This document shows, in pieces, positions 43,455-52,125 of a stretch of DNA of 64,000 nucleotides (positions are counted from its first letter, which is position 1; each line of letters begins with the position of its first letter). The stretch is from Pseudomonadota bacterium (GTDB lineage Bacteria > Pseudomonadota > Gammaproteobacteria > Steroidobacterales > Steroidobacteraceae). A model generated the notes under the pieces. It was given only the letters and a program-made list of their open reading frames with translations, ran no database searches and had not been told where the DNA came from. The translations under genes were made by a program, and so were the position numbers. The stretch covers positions 14,519 through 78,518 of the forward strand of contig JAFAEQ010000030.1 of assembly GCA_023423935.1 (NCBI GenBank), in the 5' to 3' direction.

Positions 43455-44621
43455 TCAATGATTATCGAAATCGTTGTACGGGGTTGCGTGCACCAGGGCT
43501 ATGTAAACCTCTAGGAGCATCTGTCGGAGGGGATCGCTCTCCTCCACAAACCTAACTTGCATTCCGCGAACTCGCGCCTTAGCCGCAATAAACTCCGCGG
43601 CAACATCTTCCCGCCCGGCCATCTCCGCTCGACCCTGACCCTTTCGATAGGTGGCCTTTCCAACTGCGCATTTTTCTATCGCCAGCCGATAGGCGAATGA
43701 CGCCACGTTGTGCCGGGAGCTGGCTCGACAATGACAACAGACTCTTTCTCGAAGTGAATTGCTTCGCCCAACGTAAAGATGCCGCCCTGATTCCGAAAAG
43801 AGGTACACACCTCTTACGGGCATTCTTCGCGGGAGTAGGTCACGCGTCACAGGCGGCATCCCCAAGAGTTCAACGCGTTGAGCTTCCAGATTCGCAATGT
43901 AATTCTTGAACCGTCCGTGAATCCTCGGCAATTTTTGCGTCGTATCCGCCGCCACCGGAAGACTTGGAGTGCCGTCGAACACCATGTTGATCGCATCACA
44001 AACATCTTGAAGCACAAGATCGCTCGTTGGTGAGAGTCGCGCGGAACCATGGCCCAGTTCATTTCTGAATGATGGCAAGTGCTCCACCAGAAGCTTCACG
44101 ACGTCGATCTGTTCTGTAAGCTCTTCTATCTCGACTTGAGTTGGCTCCTGCAGCAGGCGCTCATCCGTCCCAGTGGCGATCATTGCTTGGATTCCGGCGA
44201 CAGCACGCTCCCCTGTCAATGAATTCCGTGCTCGCCATGCACGGCTGGAAAACCCTTCATTACGGATCCAACCCCTAGATCCGGCATGGGTAAGCAGGTG
44301 CGCGAGTCCGGGCCACTGGTAGTCGTTGTCATCAATGCTTGCCAAGCGTGAGACTTCGGAATTCCAGCGATGCCTGAGCGCACGTTCAAGACTTTGATAA
44401 GCCACCATCTCGGCAACCTGGTGGAAGCGATAAACGCAGTACGTATAGAGACGGACATTCTTTGCAGTCTCAAAGCCCTGCTGAATGTCGAGCGGCACGT
44501 CATCGTGGAGCGCAAGGCTGGACAATCCGACGTGGAGATCTTCCAGTCGTTCAGACTGCCGCTCGTCTGGCTCAAACATGCTCTCGAGAGGCCGCAGGGG
44601 ATCTTCGGGTTTGGATGGCAT
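43455..44621 (-). CDS. HEPN-like domain fused to a GIY-YIG nuclease domain
   Basis: A 388-residue soluble protein. Residues about 50-215 are all helical (YRFHQVAEMVAYQSLERALR) and contain R186-NELG-H191, an Rx4H motif as found in HEPN ribonucleases, within SFRNELGHGSARL. Residues 268-388 are a GIY-YIG domain: RGVYLFSESG, HLYVGRSNSLRERV, the catalytic Glu371 in LLEVYIALVHAT and Asn383 in PYNDF. I know no characterised protein with this pair of domains; the HEPN call rests on one motif and helicity. The base composition is less GC-rich than the surroundings, which suggests transfer. A defence effector is a reasonable hypothesis. Confidence 0.75.
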   Translation of the reverse strand: MPSKPEDPLRPLESMFEPDERQSERLEDLHVGLSSLALHDDVPLDIQQGFETAKNVRLYTYCVYRFHQVAEMVAYQSLERALRHRWNSEVSRLASIDDNDYQWPGLAHLLTHAGSRGWIRNEGFSSRAWRARNSLTGERAVAGIQAMIATGTDERLLQEPTQVEIEELTEQIDVVKLLVEHLPSFRNELGHGSARLSPTSDLVLQDVCDAINMVFDGTPSLPVAADTTQKLPRIHGRFKNYIANLEAQRVELLGMPPVTRDLLPRRMPVRGVYLFSESGRHLYVGRSNSLRERVCCHCRASSRHNVASFAYRLAIEKCAVGKATYRKGQGRAEMAGREDVAAEFIAAKARVRGMQVRFVEESDPLRQMLLEVYIALVHATPYNDFDNH

Positions 44622-44800
44622 TTATGTCGCCAAATTGGTTCCATTAGTTCTTGCCGCACTCAACAACTCAACAGTCGCCACTCAACAGTGCCGGGCCGGG
44701 AAGGCGAGATAACGCAGCACAAGCCTTTCGTCGCTCGGAAAATTTTCTCGGTTTTTCGGCCCGGCCCTACCCCCCCCAAGTGGCCGTCTTCTCACAGCAA

Positions 44801-45538
44801 TCAATTCAACGCACGGAGCGTCGCAACAAGTTGGGGCCCGACATCTTTGACAAATTCCAGTTGCGCCTGTGAGATATTTTCTCCGTGAATGGCAGGGGAA
44901 CACACCGCGTAGACCTCACGGATCGCACTTCCTAGATCCCGCGGCACAATTTCCGATTCAGTCAGTTCACGGAGCAATTTGTGGGTCGGCAGATGTGTCC
45001 GCATGGCACTTGCAATGATTCCTCGCTGCGCTAGTCGCCGCAATTCCGTTTCAATGTGGTACCGGATCGCGAAGAGGAATGCGACATCGTCGTCCACGGC
45101 AAGAACCGGGTGCTTTGGTTCTTCCTTGACTCCTTGCGAAGTGAGAGCGCCTGCGACTGCCGCCTTGATGCGCTCCTCAAGTTGAGGCAATTGAGCGTCT
45201 GAGACGGGAGCGGGCATGTGGAACTGTGGGCTGAACGTTGCTCGCACATCAACCGCATTCCGCACTTCGCTACGAATCTCGTGGAGCTGGGTCTTGACGG
45301 CGCCCTTCAGCTCCTCAATCTCGTTCTTCAATGTGATTCCTAATAGCGTCACCTCACTGAATAGGGGAGCCAACAGCAACGCCATCCACACACCAAAGAC
45401 GGCGATGTCTGCCGCATTACTATTTCCCGCGAGCAGGTCTGGCAGTCGGGTACGGAGGAAATAGGTCAGGGCGCCGGTGATAGCGAGCCACCAGAGTATC
45501 TTTGCCCATTTGGGTAGCTTCATCGGCACTCTTTTCAA
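44801..45538 (-). CDS. Membrane protein with a C-terminal HEPN/DUF4145-like domain
   Basis: A 245-residue protein (an ATG at 45523 is also possible). Two membrane helices lie at the N-terminus (ILWWLAITGALTYFL and IAVFGVWMALLLAPLF). A coiled coil follows (NEIEELKGAVKTQLHEIRSE). The C-terminal 110 residues are helical (IRYHIETELRRLAQRG, DLGSAIREVYAVCSPAIHGE), resembling DUF4145, whose AxHG end is part of the HEPN superfamily. No catalytic RxxxxH is clear. It lies between the HEPN/GIY-YIG gene and a DUF5677-like gene on the same strand. Its function is unknown. Confidence 0.72.
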   Translation of the reverse strand: MKRVPMKLPKWAKILWWLAITGALTYFLRTRLPDLLAGNSNAADIAVFGVWMALLLAPLFSEVTLLGITLKNEIEELKGAVKTQLHEIRSEVRNAVDVRATFSPQFHMPAPVSDAQLPQLEERIKAAVAGALTSQGVKEEPKHPVLAVDDDVAFLFAIRYHIETELRRLAQRGIIASAMRTHLPTHKLLRELTESEIVPRDLGSAIREVYAVCSPAIHGENISQAQLEFVKDVGPQLVATLRALN

Positions 45539-45586
45539 CTAAGCGAGTTTTAGTGTCTTAGCTGCTTGCGGCTGCAACGATCGTGA

Positions 45587-46399
45587 CTAGCCAGATCGCG
45601 TAAGGCGCTCATTCAACTGATCAAGCTTGGCAGTCAACGATGCGAGATCCAGCTTCTCTCTCGCAAATTGTTGATGCATCAAGTCGACAGCATTGAGCAG
45701 TATCGTGGATACAGTCGAAAGCGATGACATCACAAACTTCGGCTCTGAGTCATACATCACTAACTCGGGCGGATCCTTGTTGGTGTCAAGATGACGACGC
45801 AGTAGCGCTCGACCATTGTTGTGCGCCTCTGTACAGAGGAAGTTGTAAAGAATCAGATCTTGTTCGTGCCCAGCGCTCACAAAGCGATCTCTTGCGCCCA
45901 AGTCCTTTCCGCCCGCCGCCTTTGCACGCGCGAGATCCGCTTTGAACATCTTCAATGTCGCATCAAGGTCCTTATCGTCAGAAATGACCGCCAGATAAGG
46001 GTTTTCGTTGCCGTTTGCGTCACCTAGGATTTTGAGCCATTCCTTGCAACGCTTGACTTCCAGATTGTGCACGTACTCGTCTTTGGCGAGCAGACTTTTT
46101 AGATCGACAAACGCTTCGAGAGAGGTACGAGCGAGTATCGCAATGCCCACGTAAGCTCTGGCGCGAGCCAAAGCAATGCAGGATCCGCTAACTTCGACCA
46201 ATGATGCGAAAAGCCCAACGGCGTAGATGTGTGCCCAGCCTTTGCCGTTGACGTCAAATTTCAATTGCGGCGTCGTGTCTACCGCATAGTCATGAATTTC
46301 GGCGAGCACTTCGCTCGCGTGCTTCACAAGCTGGTCATACAGAGTGTCGGACACTGAAGATCCCGCTGACACTACGTCCGCTTTGGTCGAAAGAAACAT
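45587..46399 (-). CDS. DUF5677-like helical protein
   Basis: A 270-residue soluble helical protein. The region AYVGIAILARTSLEAFVDLK and the later LILYNFLCTEAHNNGRALLR follow the R-x-x-x-E and Y-x-x-L-x-x-x-x-H pattern of DUF5677, a family within the wider HEPN group. It ends with a coiled coil (LDLASLTAKLDQLNERLTR). It starts two bases before the end of the upstream gene region at 46402, so the two are probably co-transcribed. Enzymatic activity is unproven. Confidence 0.7.
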   Translation of the reverse strand: MFLSTKADVVSAGSSVSDTLYDQLVKHASEVLAEIHDYAVDTTPQLKFDVNGKGWAHIYAVGLFASLVEVSGSCIALARARAYVGIAILARTSLEAFVDLKSLLAKDEYVHNLEVKRCKEWLKILGDANGNENPYLAVISDDKDLDATLKMFKADLARAKAAGGKDLGARDRFVSAGHEQDLILYNFLCTEAHNNGRALLRRHLDTNKDPPELVMYDSEPKFVMSSLSTVSTILLNAVDLMHQQFAREKLDLASLTAKLDQLNERLTRSG

Positions 46400-46401
46400 T
46401 T

Positions 46402-46812
46402 CTACAACTCCCCCGCCGAGTACTTCCGCTCAAACTCTCTTCGCGCCCTGATGTACGCGTTACCGCATTCAACGCTTGCGGTGTTGAGACATTGCTCGGA
46501 GGGTCGATAGAAGGCAGTCCAGGCTCTTTCCTTGCTGCGTTCCGCAGCGATCTGTGCGGCCTGCTGTTCGCGAGTTCGCGCGACGCGAGCTGCCTGTTCG
46601 TTGCGCTGGGCTTCCTGCTGACGCGCGCGCTGCGAGTAGTGTTCACGCGCAATCTCCGCTTGTCGATTCAGCTCCGCGACGGCCGCCTTGTTGAATTGAC
46701 TGATCTCATACCGAGCACGCAGCTCGACAACCGCCCAGATCAGCATTGCACCGATGAAGATTCCCAAGGCGATCTTCATGACACCCGCAAAGAAATCGTT
46801 CTCTTCTTCCAT
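46402..46812 (-). CDS. Single-pass membrane protein with a periplasmic or cytoplasmic coiled coil
   Basis: A 136-residue protein. One helix lies at residues about 9-28 (VMKIALGIFIGAMLIWAVVE). A long Gln/Glu/Arg/Ala coiled coil follows (residues 35-95), and a compact end with two Cys closes the protein (YRPSEQCLNTASVECGNAYI). The last part recurs in uncharacterised proteins of enteric and pseudomonad accessory regions. It lies directly upstream of the DUF5677-like gene with two bases between them. Its function is unknown. Confidence 0.75.
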   Translation of the reverse strand: MEEENDFFAGVMKIALGIFIGAMLIWAVVELRARYEISQFNKAAVAELNRQAEIAREHYSQRARQQEAQRNEQAARVARTREQQAAQIAAERSKERAWTAFYRPSEQCLNTASVECGNAYIRARREFERKYSAGEL

Positions 46813-47139
46813 GACGCTGCCGGATCCGAGCTACGGTGAGCGCGCAGTATGAGATGAGCGGATCGCTTCTGCAGGTGCAGAGTTCGCAGATACGGCCATC
46901 GATCGCTGTCAAAGATTTGCGCTGCGCAAAGGTGAGATGAGCGCAGGAGTGACGACAGATGGCGGGCTCGTGACTGGCGAAGTAGCTGCTCTTGTCTTGC
47001 TGGCGAAGCTGCAGACCGCATCTGATTCACAGATTACGCAATCCCTCGCGATCCAGGTCACGCTTCTGTAGTCGTAACGTTGACCTATCGACGATCTGGG
47101 AAGTAAACCAAGCTCCGATAACAGACATGGAGAAGGATC
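46813..47139. other. Intergenic region between divergent genes
   Basis: No gene is supported. It must carry the promoters of the leftward HEPN-type cluster and of the rightward HsdR_N-like gene. Confidence 0.45.
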
Positions 47140-47958
47140 ATGGCGTCTGTACCCGCGAAAGCTTTGGAGCGCATCCGCGACGGGTTGAAACGATTCCAGC
47201 CGATCATCGCTGGAGCGAAGGCCAGGGACGTGAACGAATCGGATACCGTCGTCATCGTTACAGATGTGCTTCAGGACATCTTCGGATACGACAAGTACTC
47301 GGAGATCACGTCGGAGCACATGATCCGGGGCACCTTCTGCGATCTCGCCGTAAAGCTCGGTGGCTCGCTGGCGTTCCTGCTCGAAGTGAAAGCCATCGGC
47401 TCCGAGCTCAAGGATCAACACGTCAAACAGGCGATCGACTATGCGGCGAATCAAGGCGTCGAATGGGTCGGCTTGACGAACGGTGCATCCTGGCGCATCT
47501 ACAAGGTGAGCTTCACGAAGCCCATCGCATACGAGGTGGTCGTGGAGTTCGACCTGCTGAATCTGAGTCACCGCGATGGCGATGCCATCGACCTGCTCGC
47601 GCTGTTGGCCAAGGAGGGTTGGCAGAAGGCACACATCGGCGAGTACCACATCTACAAGCAGGCGCTCAGCAAGTACACGTTGGGCGCGATCCTGCTGTCA
47701 GAGCCCGTTCTTAAACTCGTACGCCGTCAGCTCCGAACATCGTCTGGACTGAAAGTAGCGCTCGGCGAGATCAAGAGCGTGCTGGAAGCGGACGTGATCA
47801 AGCGAGAAGTGCTCGAAGGAGAGAAGGCGGCGCACGCTCAGCGACAGGTGTCACGCGCTGCCCGGCGGGCACGGAAGAGTCGCGAAACTGAAAGACAGGT
47901 GGAAGCCGCTGACGCAGCACCGGAACTTCCGGAGTCACCATTGTCGTCAGCCGCATAG
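47140..47958 (+). CDS. Orphan type I restriction HsdR N-terminal-like (PD-(D/E)xK) protein
   Basis: A 272-residue protein. Residues about 36-120 match the HSDR_N nuclease domain: TDVLQDIFGYDKYSEITSEH, Asp68 in FCDLAVK, the E-x-K pair Glu82/Lys84 in FLLEVKAIGSEL, and the downstream Gln in HVKQAIDYAANQG, then WVGLTNGASWRIYKV. No helicase, HsdM or HsdS is present. The C-terminal 60 residues are a charged helix. Stand-alone HsdR_N proteins are common and mostly uncharacterised; some act in defence. It lies next to the HEPN-type cluster, divergently transcribed. Confidence 0.85.
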   Translation: MASVPAKALERIRDGLKRFQPIIAGAKARDVNESDTVVIVTDVLQDIFGYDKYSEITSEHMIRGTFCDLAVKLGGSLAFLLEVKAIGSELKDQHVKQAIDYAANQGVEWVGLTNGASWRIYKVSFTKPIAYEVVVEFDLLNLSHRDGDAIDLLALLAKEGWQKAHIGEYHIYKQALSKYTLGAILLSEPVLKLVRRQLRTSSGLKVALGEIKSVLEADVIKREVLEGEKAAHAQRQVSRAARRARKSRETERQVEAADAAPELPESPLSSAA

Positions 47959-48012
47959 TTGACCCTCGCACTCAGAATCAGACATCAGGACTTCATCTTG
48001 GAAGGAACGACC

Positions 48013-48444
48013 ATGAAGGCTTCTCTGCGTCAGTTTCGTAAGTTCGTGCTGCTCACTTCATTCGCTCTGCTTGCGACCGCGTGCGCTTCCTCGCACGTAA
48101 TGCTGGGTGAGGCGCGGCCGGAGATCTCTCCCGACCAGGTAAAACTGTATCTCCGAGCCCCGTCAAAGTACTCAGAGATCGCGCTATTGGACGCCTCGAG
48201 CCGAGGATCTTTTGCGGTGAGCCAGCAGGGAAAAACCAATAAGGCCATCGAGCGGCTGAAGGAAGAGGCGGCAAAGCTGGGTGCGAATGGCATTCTTCTC
48301 ACGGGCGCTGGTGACCAGTATGGCGGCACTGTCGCTACTGCAACGGCCACAGGCAGCTACAACTATGCGACAGGCACCGGTGTTGGCGTACCCGTGATGC
48401 ACAGGTCCGCATCCGGCATCGCTATCTTCGTAGAACAGGAGTAG
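48013..48444 (+). CDS. Small lipoprotein
   Basis: About 143 residues. The ATG follows GGAAGGA. The signal ends at a lipobox (SFALLATAC), so residue 23 or so is the lipidated Cys. The body has AIERLKEEAAKLGANGILLT, a pattern found in periplasmic heavy-metal-binding-like or YbjP/DUF4156-like lipoproteins in which ageing repeats of Gly/Ala/Thr follow (GGTVATATATGSYNYATGTG). Its role is unknown. It follows the HsdR_N-like gene by about 55 bases. Confidence 0.82.
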   Translation: MKASLRQFRKFVLLTSFALLATACASSHVMLGEARPEISPDQVKLYLRAPSKYSEIALLDASSRGSFAVSQQGKTNKAIERLKEEAAKLGANGILLTGAGDQYGGTVATATATGSYNYATGTGVGVPVMHRSASGIAIFVEQE

Positions 48445-48489
48445 CGATCGGATCTCCCGGACCGAGCTTTGAGCACGACCAGAGCGCAC

Positions 48490-49128
48490 TCACAACCGAT
48501 ACCCCAACTTCCCATCGACCTCGCTGATCCTCTTCTCCGCGATCAGTTGATCGACCAGCGCGATCAGCGTTGCTTCCGGGATCGTCTTGCCGAAGTGCGA
48601 ATTGATGTGGGCGATGAGGCGTTTGCGCGTTTTCGGACGCGTGCGCGGCTGCATATCCTTCAGCCATTGCAGGATCTGCGCGAACGGTGATGTGGGTTCC
48701 GCTTTCGCGGTAACAGCGGCCGGAGCAGGCTTCGGCTTCTCGGCTTTCGCCTTTGCGGTGGCGAATGCGTGGGCGAGCGTCTCCGCGCGCTTCACTTTGA
48801 AGCCGCGGCTGCGCAGATGCTTCACGAGCGAGTCGAAGCCTTTGTCGCCGGAGAGGATGATGCAGTTCGCGCTGGGTTCGCTGCTCAGGATCTCGCCGAG
48901 GTAGTAGGCGATGTGGAAATCGAGCGCGTTCTTGCCCTGCCCTTCGATGTCGACGTGCACGAAGCGATCGCCGAGATCGCGCGAGGATCTGAACAGCTCG
49001 ACGGGGACGGACTTCTCGGCGGCGCCGAGATAGAAGTGCACGAGGACTTCTTCGGGGATCTTTCGCAGATCGACCTTACGGTTCTCGTAGTCGACGAACA
49101 GGATCGTCTGGCACGACTCCTGGCTCAC
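48490..49128 (-). CDS. PIN-like nuclease domain protein with a C-terminal winged-helix-like part
   Basis: A 212-residue protein. The PIN/NYN acidic pocket is present: Asp13 and Asn16 in ILFVDYENRKVDL, Asp70 in NALDFHIAYYLGE, Asp95 and Asp99 in IILSGDKGFDSLVKHLRSRG. A Lys/Ala/Pro linker (residues 125-145) leads to a helical C-terminus (ARIAHINSHFGK-like, then LIALVDQLIAEKRISEVDGK) that resembles an OST-HTH or winged helix. It probably cleaves or binds RNA. No antitoxin partner is adjacent, so it is not a simple VapC toxin. Confidence 0.8.
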   Translation of the reverse strand: MSQESCQTILFVDYENRKVDLRKIPEEVLVHFYLGAAEKSVPVELFRSSRDLGDRFVHVDIEGQGKNALDFHIAYYLGEILSSEPSANCIILSGDKGFDSLVKHLRSRGFKVKRAETLAHAFATAKAKAEKPKPAPAAVTAKAEPTSPFAQILQWLKDMQPRTRPKTRKRLIAHINSHFGKTIPEATLIALVDQLIAEKRISEVDGKLGYRL

Positions 49129-49527
49129 GCGAGCACCGCTTCCTTGTCGATGTCGATATCCATATCTGCCCCGCCGTTGTTCTCTGATCGAGAACTGTCG
49201 TGAGGAACGAAGCTATTCCCTGCTCGCGAGAGCGGTCAACGAATGAACGAAGGTTCTGAGAACTGGATCGCACCGGGCGCTGCAATCAGGGCAATGAGAC
49301 GAGGAATTCTCCGGCGATGGCGAACCTCTGTTACGGGATGCGATCCCTCCAGCCTTGCGGCGTTTTGCGACCCACGTCACTACTGGTTCCACAGGGCACA
49401 CAGGAGTAGCCCCAGCAACAGTTCGACCTACGCGTCGAACCACATCGGAGGATGCCCTTTGGAGTCATCTTCCGAGCCTGTGTGCCCCGTGGAGAGCTCG
49501 CCTGGCCGTGCGCGCTGACGGCAGACA
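49129..49527. other. Intergenic region with an inverted repeat
   Basis: No gene is seen. TTCCACAGGGCACACAGG near 49389 and its inverted partner CCTGTGTGCCCCGTGGA near 49477 are related to the CCACGGGG words of the 37.5-38.1 kb array. Confidence 0.45.
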
Positions 49528-49767
49528 TTAATTCGTGAGTCTGCTGATCGCGTCGGTGACTCGCCGCATGCACTCGGCGTTCATGTCCTCGGCGCCGCTG
49601 AAGCGAGGCATGTTCTCTTCGTCGGCGACCATCGACTGACGCAATTCATCTCTCCATTGAATGAGGATGGCGCGCTTCTGCATCGGCGAAAAATCCGCAG
49701 CCGAGACGAGGCTCTCAGGCGACACGAATGCGACATTCGGATTCTTCATTGCTTCTTGCATCCTCAT
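49528..49767 (-). CDS. Small conserved-type protein beside a UspA gene
   Basis: A 79-residue protein with a near-perfect AGGAGG ribosome-binding site upstream of ATG 49767. The sequence NPNVAFVSPESLVSAADFSP, then KRAILIQWRDELRQSMVADE, has the layout of small proteins that sit beside universal stress genes in gammaproteobacteria. No domain function is known. It lies 34 bases after the tandem UspA gene in the same direction and is probably in its operon. Confidence 0.78.
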   Translation of the reverse strand: MRMQEAMKNPNVAFVSPESLVSAADFSPMQKRAILIQWRDELRQSMVADEENMPRFSGAEDMNAECMRRVTDAISRLTN

Positions 49768-49801
49768 TCCACCTTCCTCCTTTGGTCTGGTTGATCTCCG
49801 A

Positions 49802-50806
49802 TCAGTGAAGCTCGTGAACGGGTTGCGGCTTCTGAGCCGCCATGCGCCGCTCGATCGCCGTCGCGCGGCGGCGCGCACGAAGTGCAGCGGCAGGCGACAC
49901 GAGCAGCACGTCGTACTTGCCTTCTCTGAGGACCCCGTTCGACACACTGTCGCTGAACACGCGCTTCAGCTCCGGGAAGCGGCTGCTGCCGACGACGATC
50001 AGTTCGGATCCGGTGCGACGCGCCAACCCTTCGATCGCCCGGATCGCAGTCACTTGCGGCGCGAAGACCTTGAACTGAGTCGGATCCAGTCCGACGCTAT
50101 TCAGTTGCATGTTTATCTCGTCGCGAGCGACATGCCTGAGCGAACGCTCAAACTGGTTGGCCGCGCCTCGGTTCAGCCCCGCCAGGAACAACATCTCGTT
50201 GCGGGTATCCTTCATTGCATGCACGACAGCGCGATTCGCACGATCGAGCAGTCCCAGATCCTGTGTCACACGCGCGATGCGCGCTGACATGCGAGACAGG
50301 TCTGAGGTCAGGAGCACCTTCCGATACGGTTCGCTCGATGGCCGATTGACCACGAGGACAGGTCTGCCGGCTCGCTGCGCAATGCGCTCCGCGCTCGTGC
50401 CGCGCACACTCTCGCCGAAGCGGCGACGATACGGACCGATCACGATCAGGTCCGCATCCCATTCCACAGCGACATCTGCAATCGTCTGGTAGGGCCGACC
50501 CGACTGCACCGAGATCTGATCGCTGCTGAGCCCGAGTTCGCGCGCGGTTTCATCCAGCACCGTGTGAGCCAACGCTCCGCGACGCCGGGCTGTGCGCATC
50601 GGAGGGCCGGCGTCCACCACGTGCAGAAGACGTAACTGCGCACCGAGCTCGCGGGCAATGGTATGCGCCCGCGCAACCACTGCGTCCGAGTGCGACAACG
50701 CTCTGGTCGCACACAGCACTTTGAGCGGACGTTGCCCTTTGCGTGCGGTGGCGTTCGAACTGGCAGACAAGGGTGATGACGCAGCAACAGATATTTTCTG
50801 AGACAT
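49802..50806 (-). CDS. Tandem universal stress protein (two UspA domains)
   Basis: A 334-residue cytoplasmic protein starting after GGAGGG. The first UspA domain covers residues about 25-155 (VLCATRALSHSDAVVARAHT, and the nucleotide loop ADLIVIGPYRRRFGESVRGT then SAERIAQRAGRPVLVV). The second covers about 160-310 (KVLLTSDLSRMSARIARVTQ, ELIVVGSSRFPELKRVFSDS). The second loop lacks a clear GxxGS, so nucleotide binding there may be lost. It is probably linked to starvation, hypoxia or envelope stress. A small gene follows in the same operon. Confidence 0.92.
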   Translation of the reverse strand: MSQKISVAASSPLSASSNATARKGQRPLKVLCATRALSHSDAVVARAHTIARELGAQLRLLHVVDAGPPMRTARRRGALAHTVLDETARELGLSSDQISVQSGRPYQTIADVAVEWDADLIVIGPYRRRFGESVRGTSAERIAQRAGRPVLVVNRPSSEPYRKVLLTSDLSRMSARIARVTQDLGLLDRANRAVVHAMKDTRNEMLFLAGLNRGAANQFERSLRHVARDEINMQLNSVGLDPTQFKVFAPQVTAIRAIEGLARRTGSELIVVGSSRFPELKRVFSDSVSNGVLREGKYDVLLVSPAAALRARRRATAIERRMAAQKPQPVHELH

Positions 50807-50901
50807 CGCACCCTCCGCCGAGCGTTCGCCTTCCCGCCACTTGTAACGCATCGAGCGCATTAGGTCGATCAGAAGTAATCTGTCATTCCTTTAGGTTTCT
50901 A

Positions 50902-51144
50902 CTAATCCGATTTCCCGCCGCTGTCTTTTGCACGAACCAACGCGTCACCCGCTTTCATTTCGCAGATTACTCGCTCGAACTGCTCGCGCTGAAAGCTTGT
51001 GCTCAGCATCGCATGAGGCAGCGTGCGCCTCGGCAACTCGCCGGTCGCGACGCGCGTATATCTGATGCCTTCGCGAGTGCGTGCAACGACTTCGCGTGAG
51101 TCGTCGCCTTGCAGGCTGACAGCGGATTCAGGTCTGTCGCACAT
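50902..51144 (-). CDS. Small hypothetical protein
   Basis: About 80 residues (MCDRPESAVSLQGDDSREVV, then YTRVATGELPRRTLPHAMLS). The composition is protein-like and the frame is divergent from the FMN-reductase gene. An ATG at 51168 would add eight residues. No family is recognised, and the ribosome-binding site is weak. Confidence 0.5.
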   Translation of the reverse strand: MCDRPESAVSLQGDDSREVVARTREGIRYTRVATGELPRRTLPHAMLSTSFQREQFERVICEMKAGDALVRAKDSGGKSD

Positions 51145-51166
51145 TCGACGAGTCGAGGAGCCGTTC

Positions 51167-51748
51167 ATGCAGCCCGTGCTTCACACGATCATCTGCAGCA
51201 CCCGACCTGGACGCGTCGCGCCCAGCATCGCACGCTGGTTCAACGATGTTGCGCAGCGCCACGGCAGGTTCGATGCGCGCCTGGTCGATCTCGCCGATTT
51301 CAACTTGCCGTTGTTCAACGAGCCGAATCATCCGCGCATGCAGAAGTACGAGCACGAGCACACGCAGCGCTGGTCGGCGAGCGTCGCGCAGGCGGATGCG
51401 TACGTGTTCGTCACGCCCGAATACAACTTCTGCCCACCGCCGCCGTTCGGCAACGCGCTGAACTATCTGTATGCGGAGTGGAACTACAAGCCGTGCGGAT
51501 TCGTGAGCTACGGCGGACTTTCAGGAGGTATTCGCGCGGTTCAGCTCGAGAAGCAGCTCGTGACCACGCTGAAGATGATGCCGATGGTGGAAGGCGTTGC
51601 GATTCCGATGGTCACACAACACCTGGAAGCGGACGGGAGCTTCAAATCGCATCAGCTCGTCGTCGACTCGGCGCAGACGATGCTCAATGAGCTCCTCAGA
51701 TGGGCAGTCGCCTTGAAGCCGATGCGGGAGAGCCGCCTGGCGATATGA
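51167..51748 (+). CDS. NADPH-dependent FMN reductase-like flavoprotein
   Basis: A 193-residue flavodoxin-fold reductase. The start follows GAGGAG. The FMN phosphate loop is ICSTRPGRVAPSIARWF, and the family motif at the isoalloxazine is VTPEYNFCPPPPFGNALNYL with the later YGGLSGGIRAVQ. It should reduce FMN or quinones with NAD(P)H in the cytoplasm. It is a single gene. Confidence 0.95.
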   Translation: MQPVLHTIICSTRPGRVAPSIARWFNDVAQRHGRFDARLVDLADFNLPLFNEPNHPRMQKYEHEHTQRWSASVAQADAYVFVTPEYNFCPPPPFGNALNYLYAEWNYKPCGFVSYGGLSGGIRAVQLEKQLVTTLKMMPMVEGVAIPMVTQHLEADGSFKSHQLVVDSAQTMLNELLRWAVALKPMRESRLAI

Positions 51749-51828
51749 CGGCTGCACGTGAATGCAGCTGTCAGCGGATCACTGGATCCGCATGATCGCG
51801 TTTGTTCAGCTCGGCTCTGCGCGGCGGG

Positions 51829-51993
51829 TCAGAAGGCGTCTTTGCGCACCTTCTTCACAGCCGAGTCACGCGGCTTCGCGGGCGTCGGGAATCCGCCGGC
51901 CGGCTTCTTGTTCTCCAGCGCCTTGCGCATGGTCTCGGCCCAGCTCTGGGTCGTCGCCTTTTTCTTCGATGATTTCTTTTTCGCTGTCGCCAT
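51829..51993 (-). CDS. Small Lys/Ala-rich basic protein
   Basis: A 54-residue protein with GGGGCGACC before the ATG. It begins MATAKKKSSKKKATTQSWAE and continues TMRKALENKKPAGGFPTPAK. The Lys tail and short helix resemble small nucleic-acid-associated proteins, but no function is established. It stands alone between two other genes. Confidence 0.65.
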   Translation of the reverse strand: MATAKKKSSKKKATTQSWAETMRKALENKKPAGGFPTPAKPRDSAVKKVRKDAF

Positions 51994-52125
51994 GGTCGCC
52001 CCGGAAGTTGAATGTCGCGTCATTGTGACACCGACGCGCGCGCACTTCAGCTCCGTAATATCCGGCAGCCCGTTTAATCTCGAGTTTTCAGAGCGATTCC
52101 GTGCAGTTCGAAGCCTCGTGACCGT

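Noticed and set aside
46909..47649. 246-codon open frame antisense to the HsdR_N-like gene
   Set aside because: It has no recognisable domain and lies over a well-supported nuclease-domain gene.
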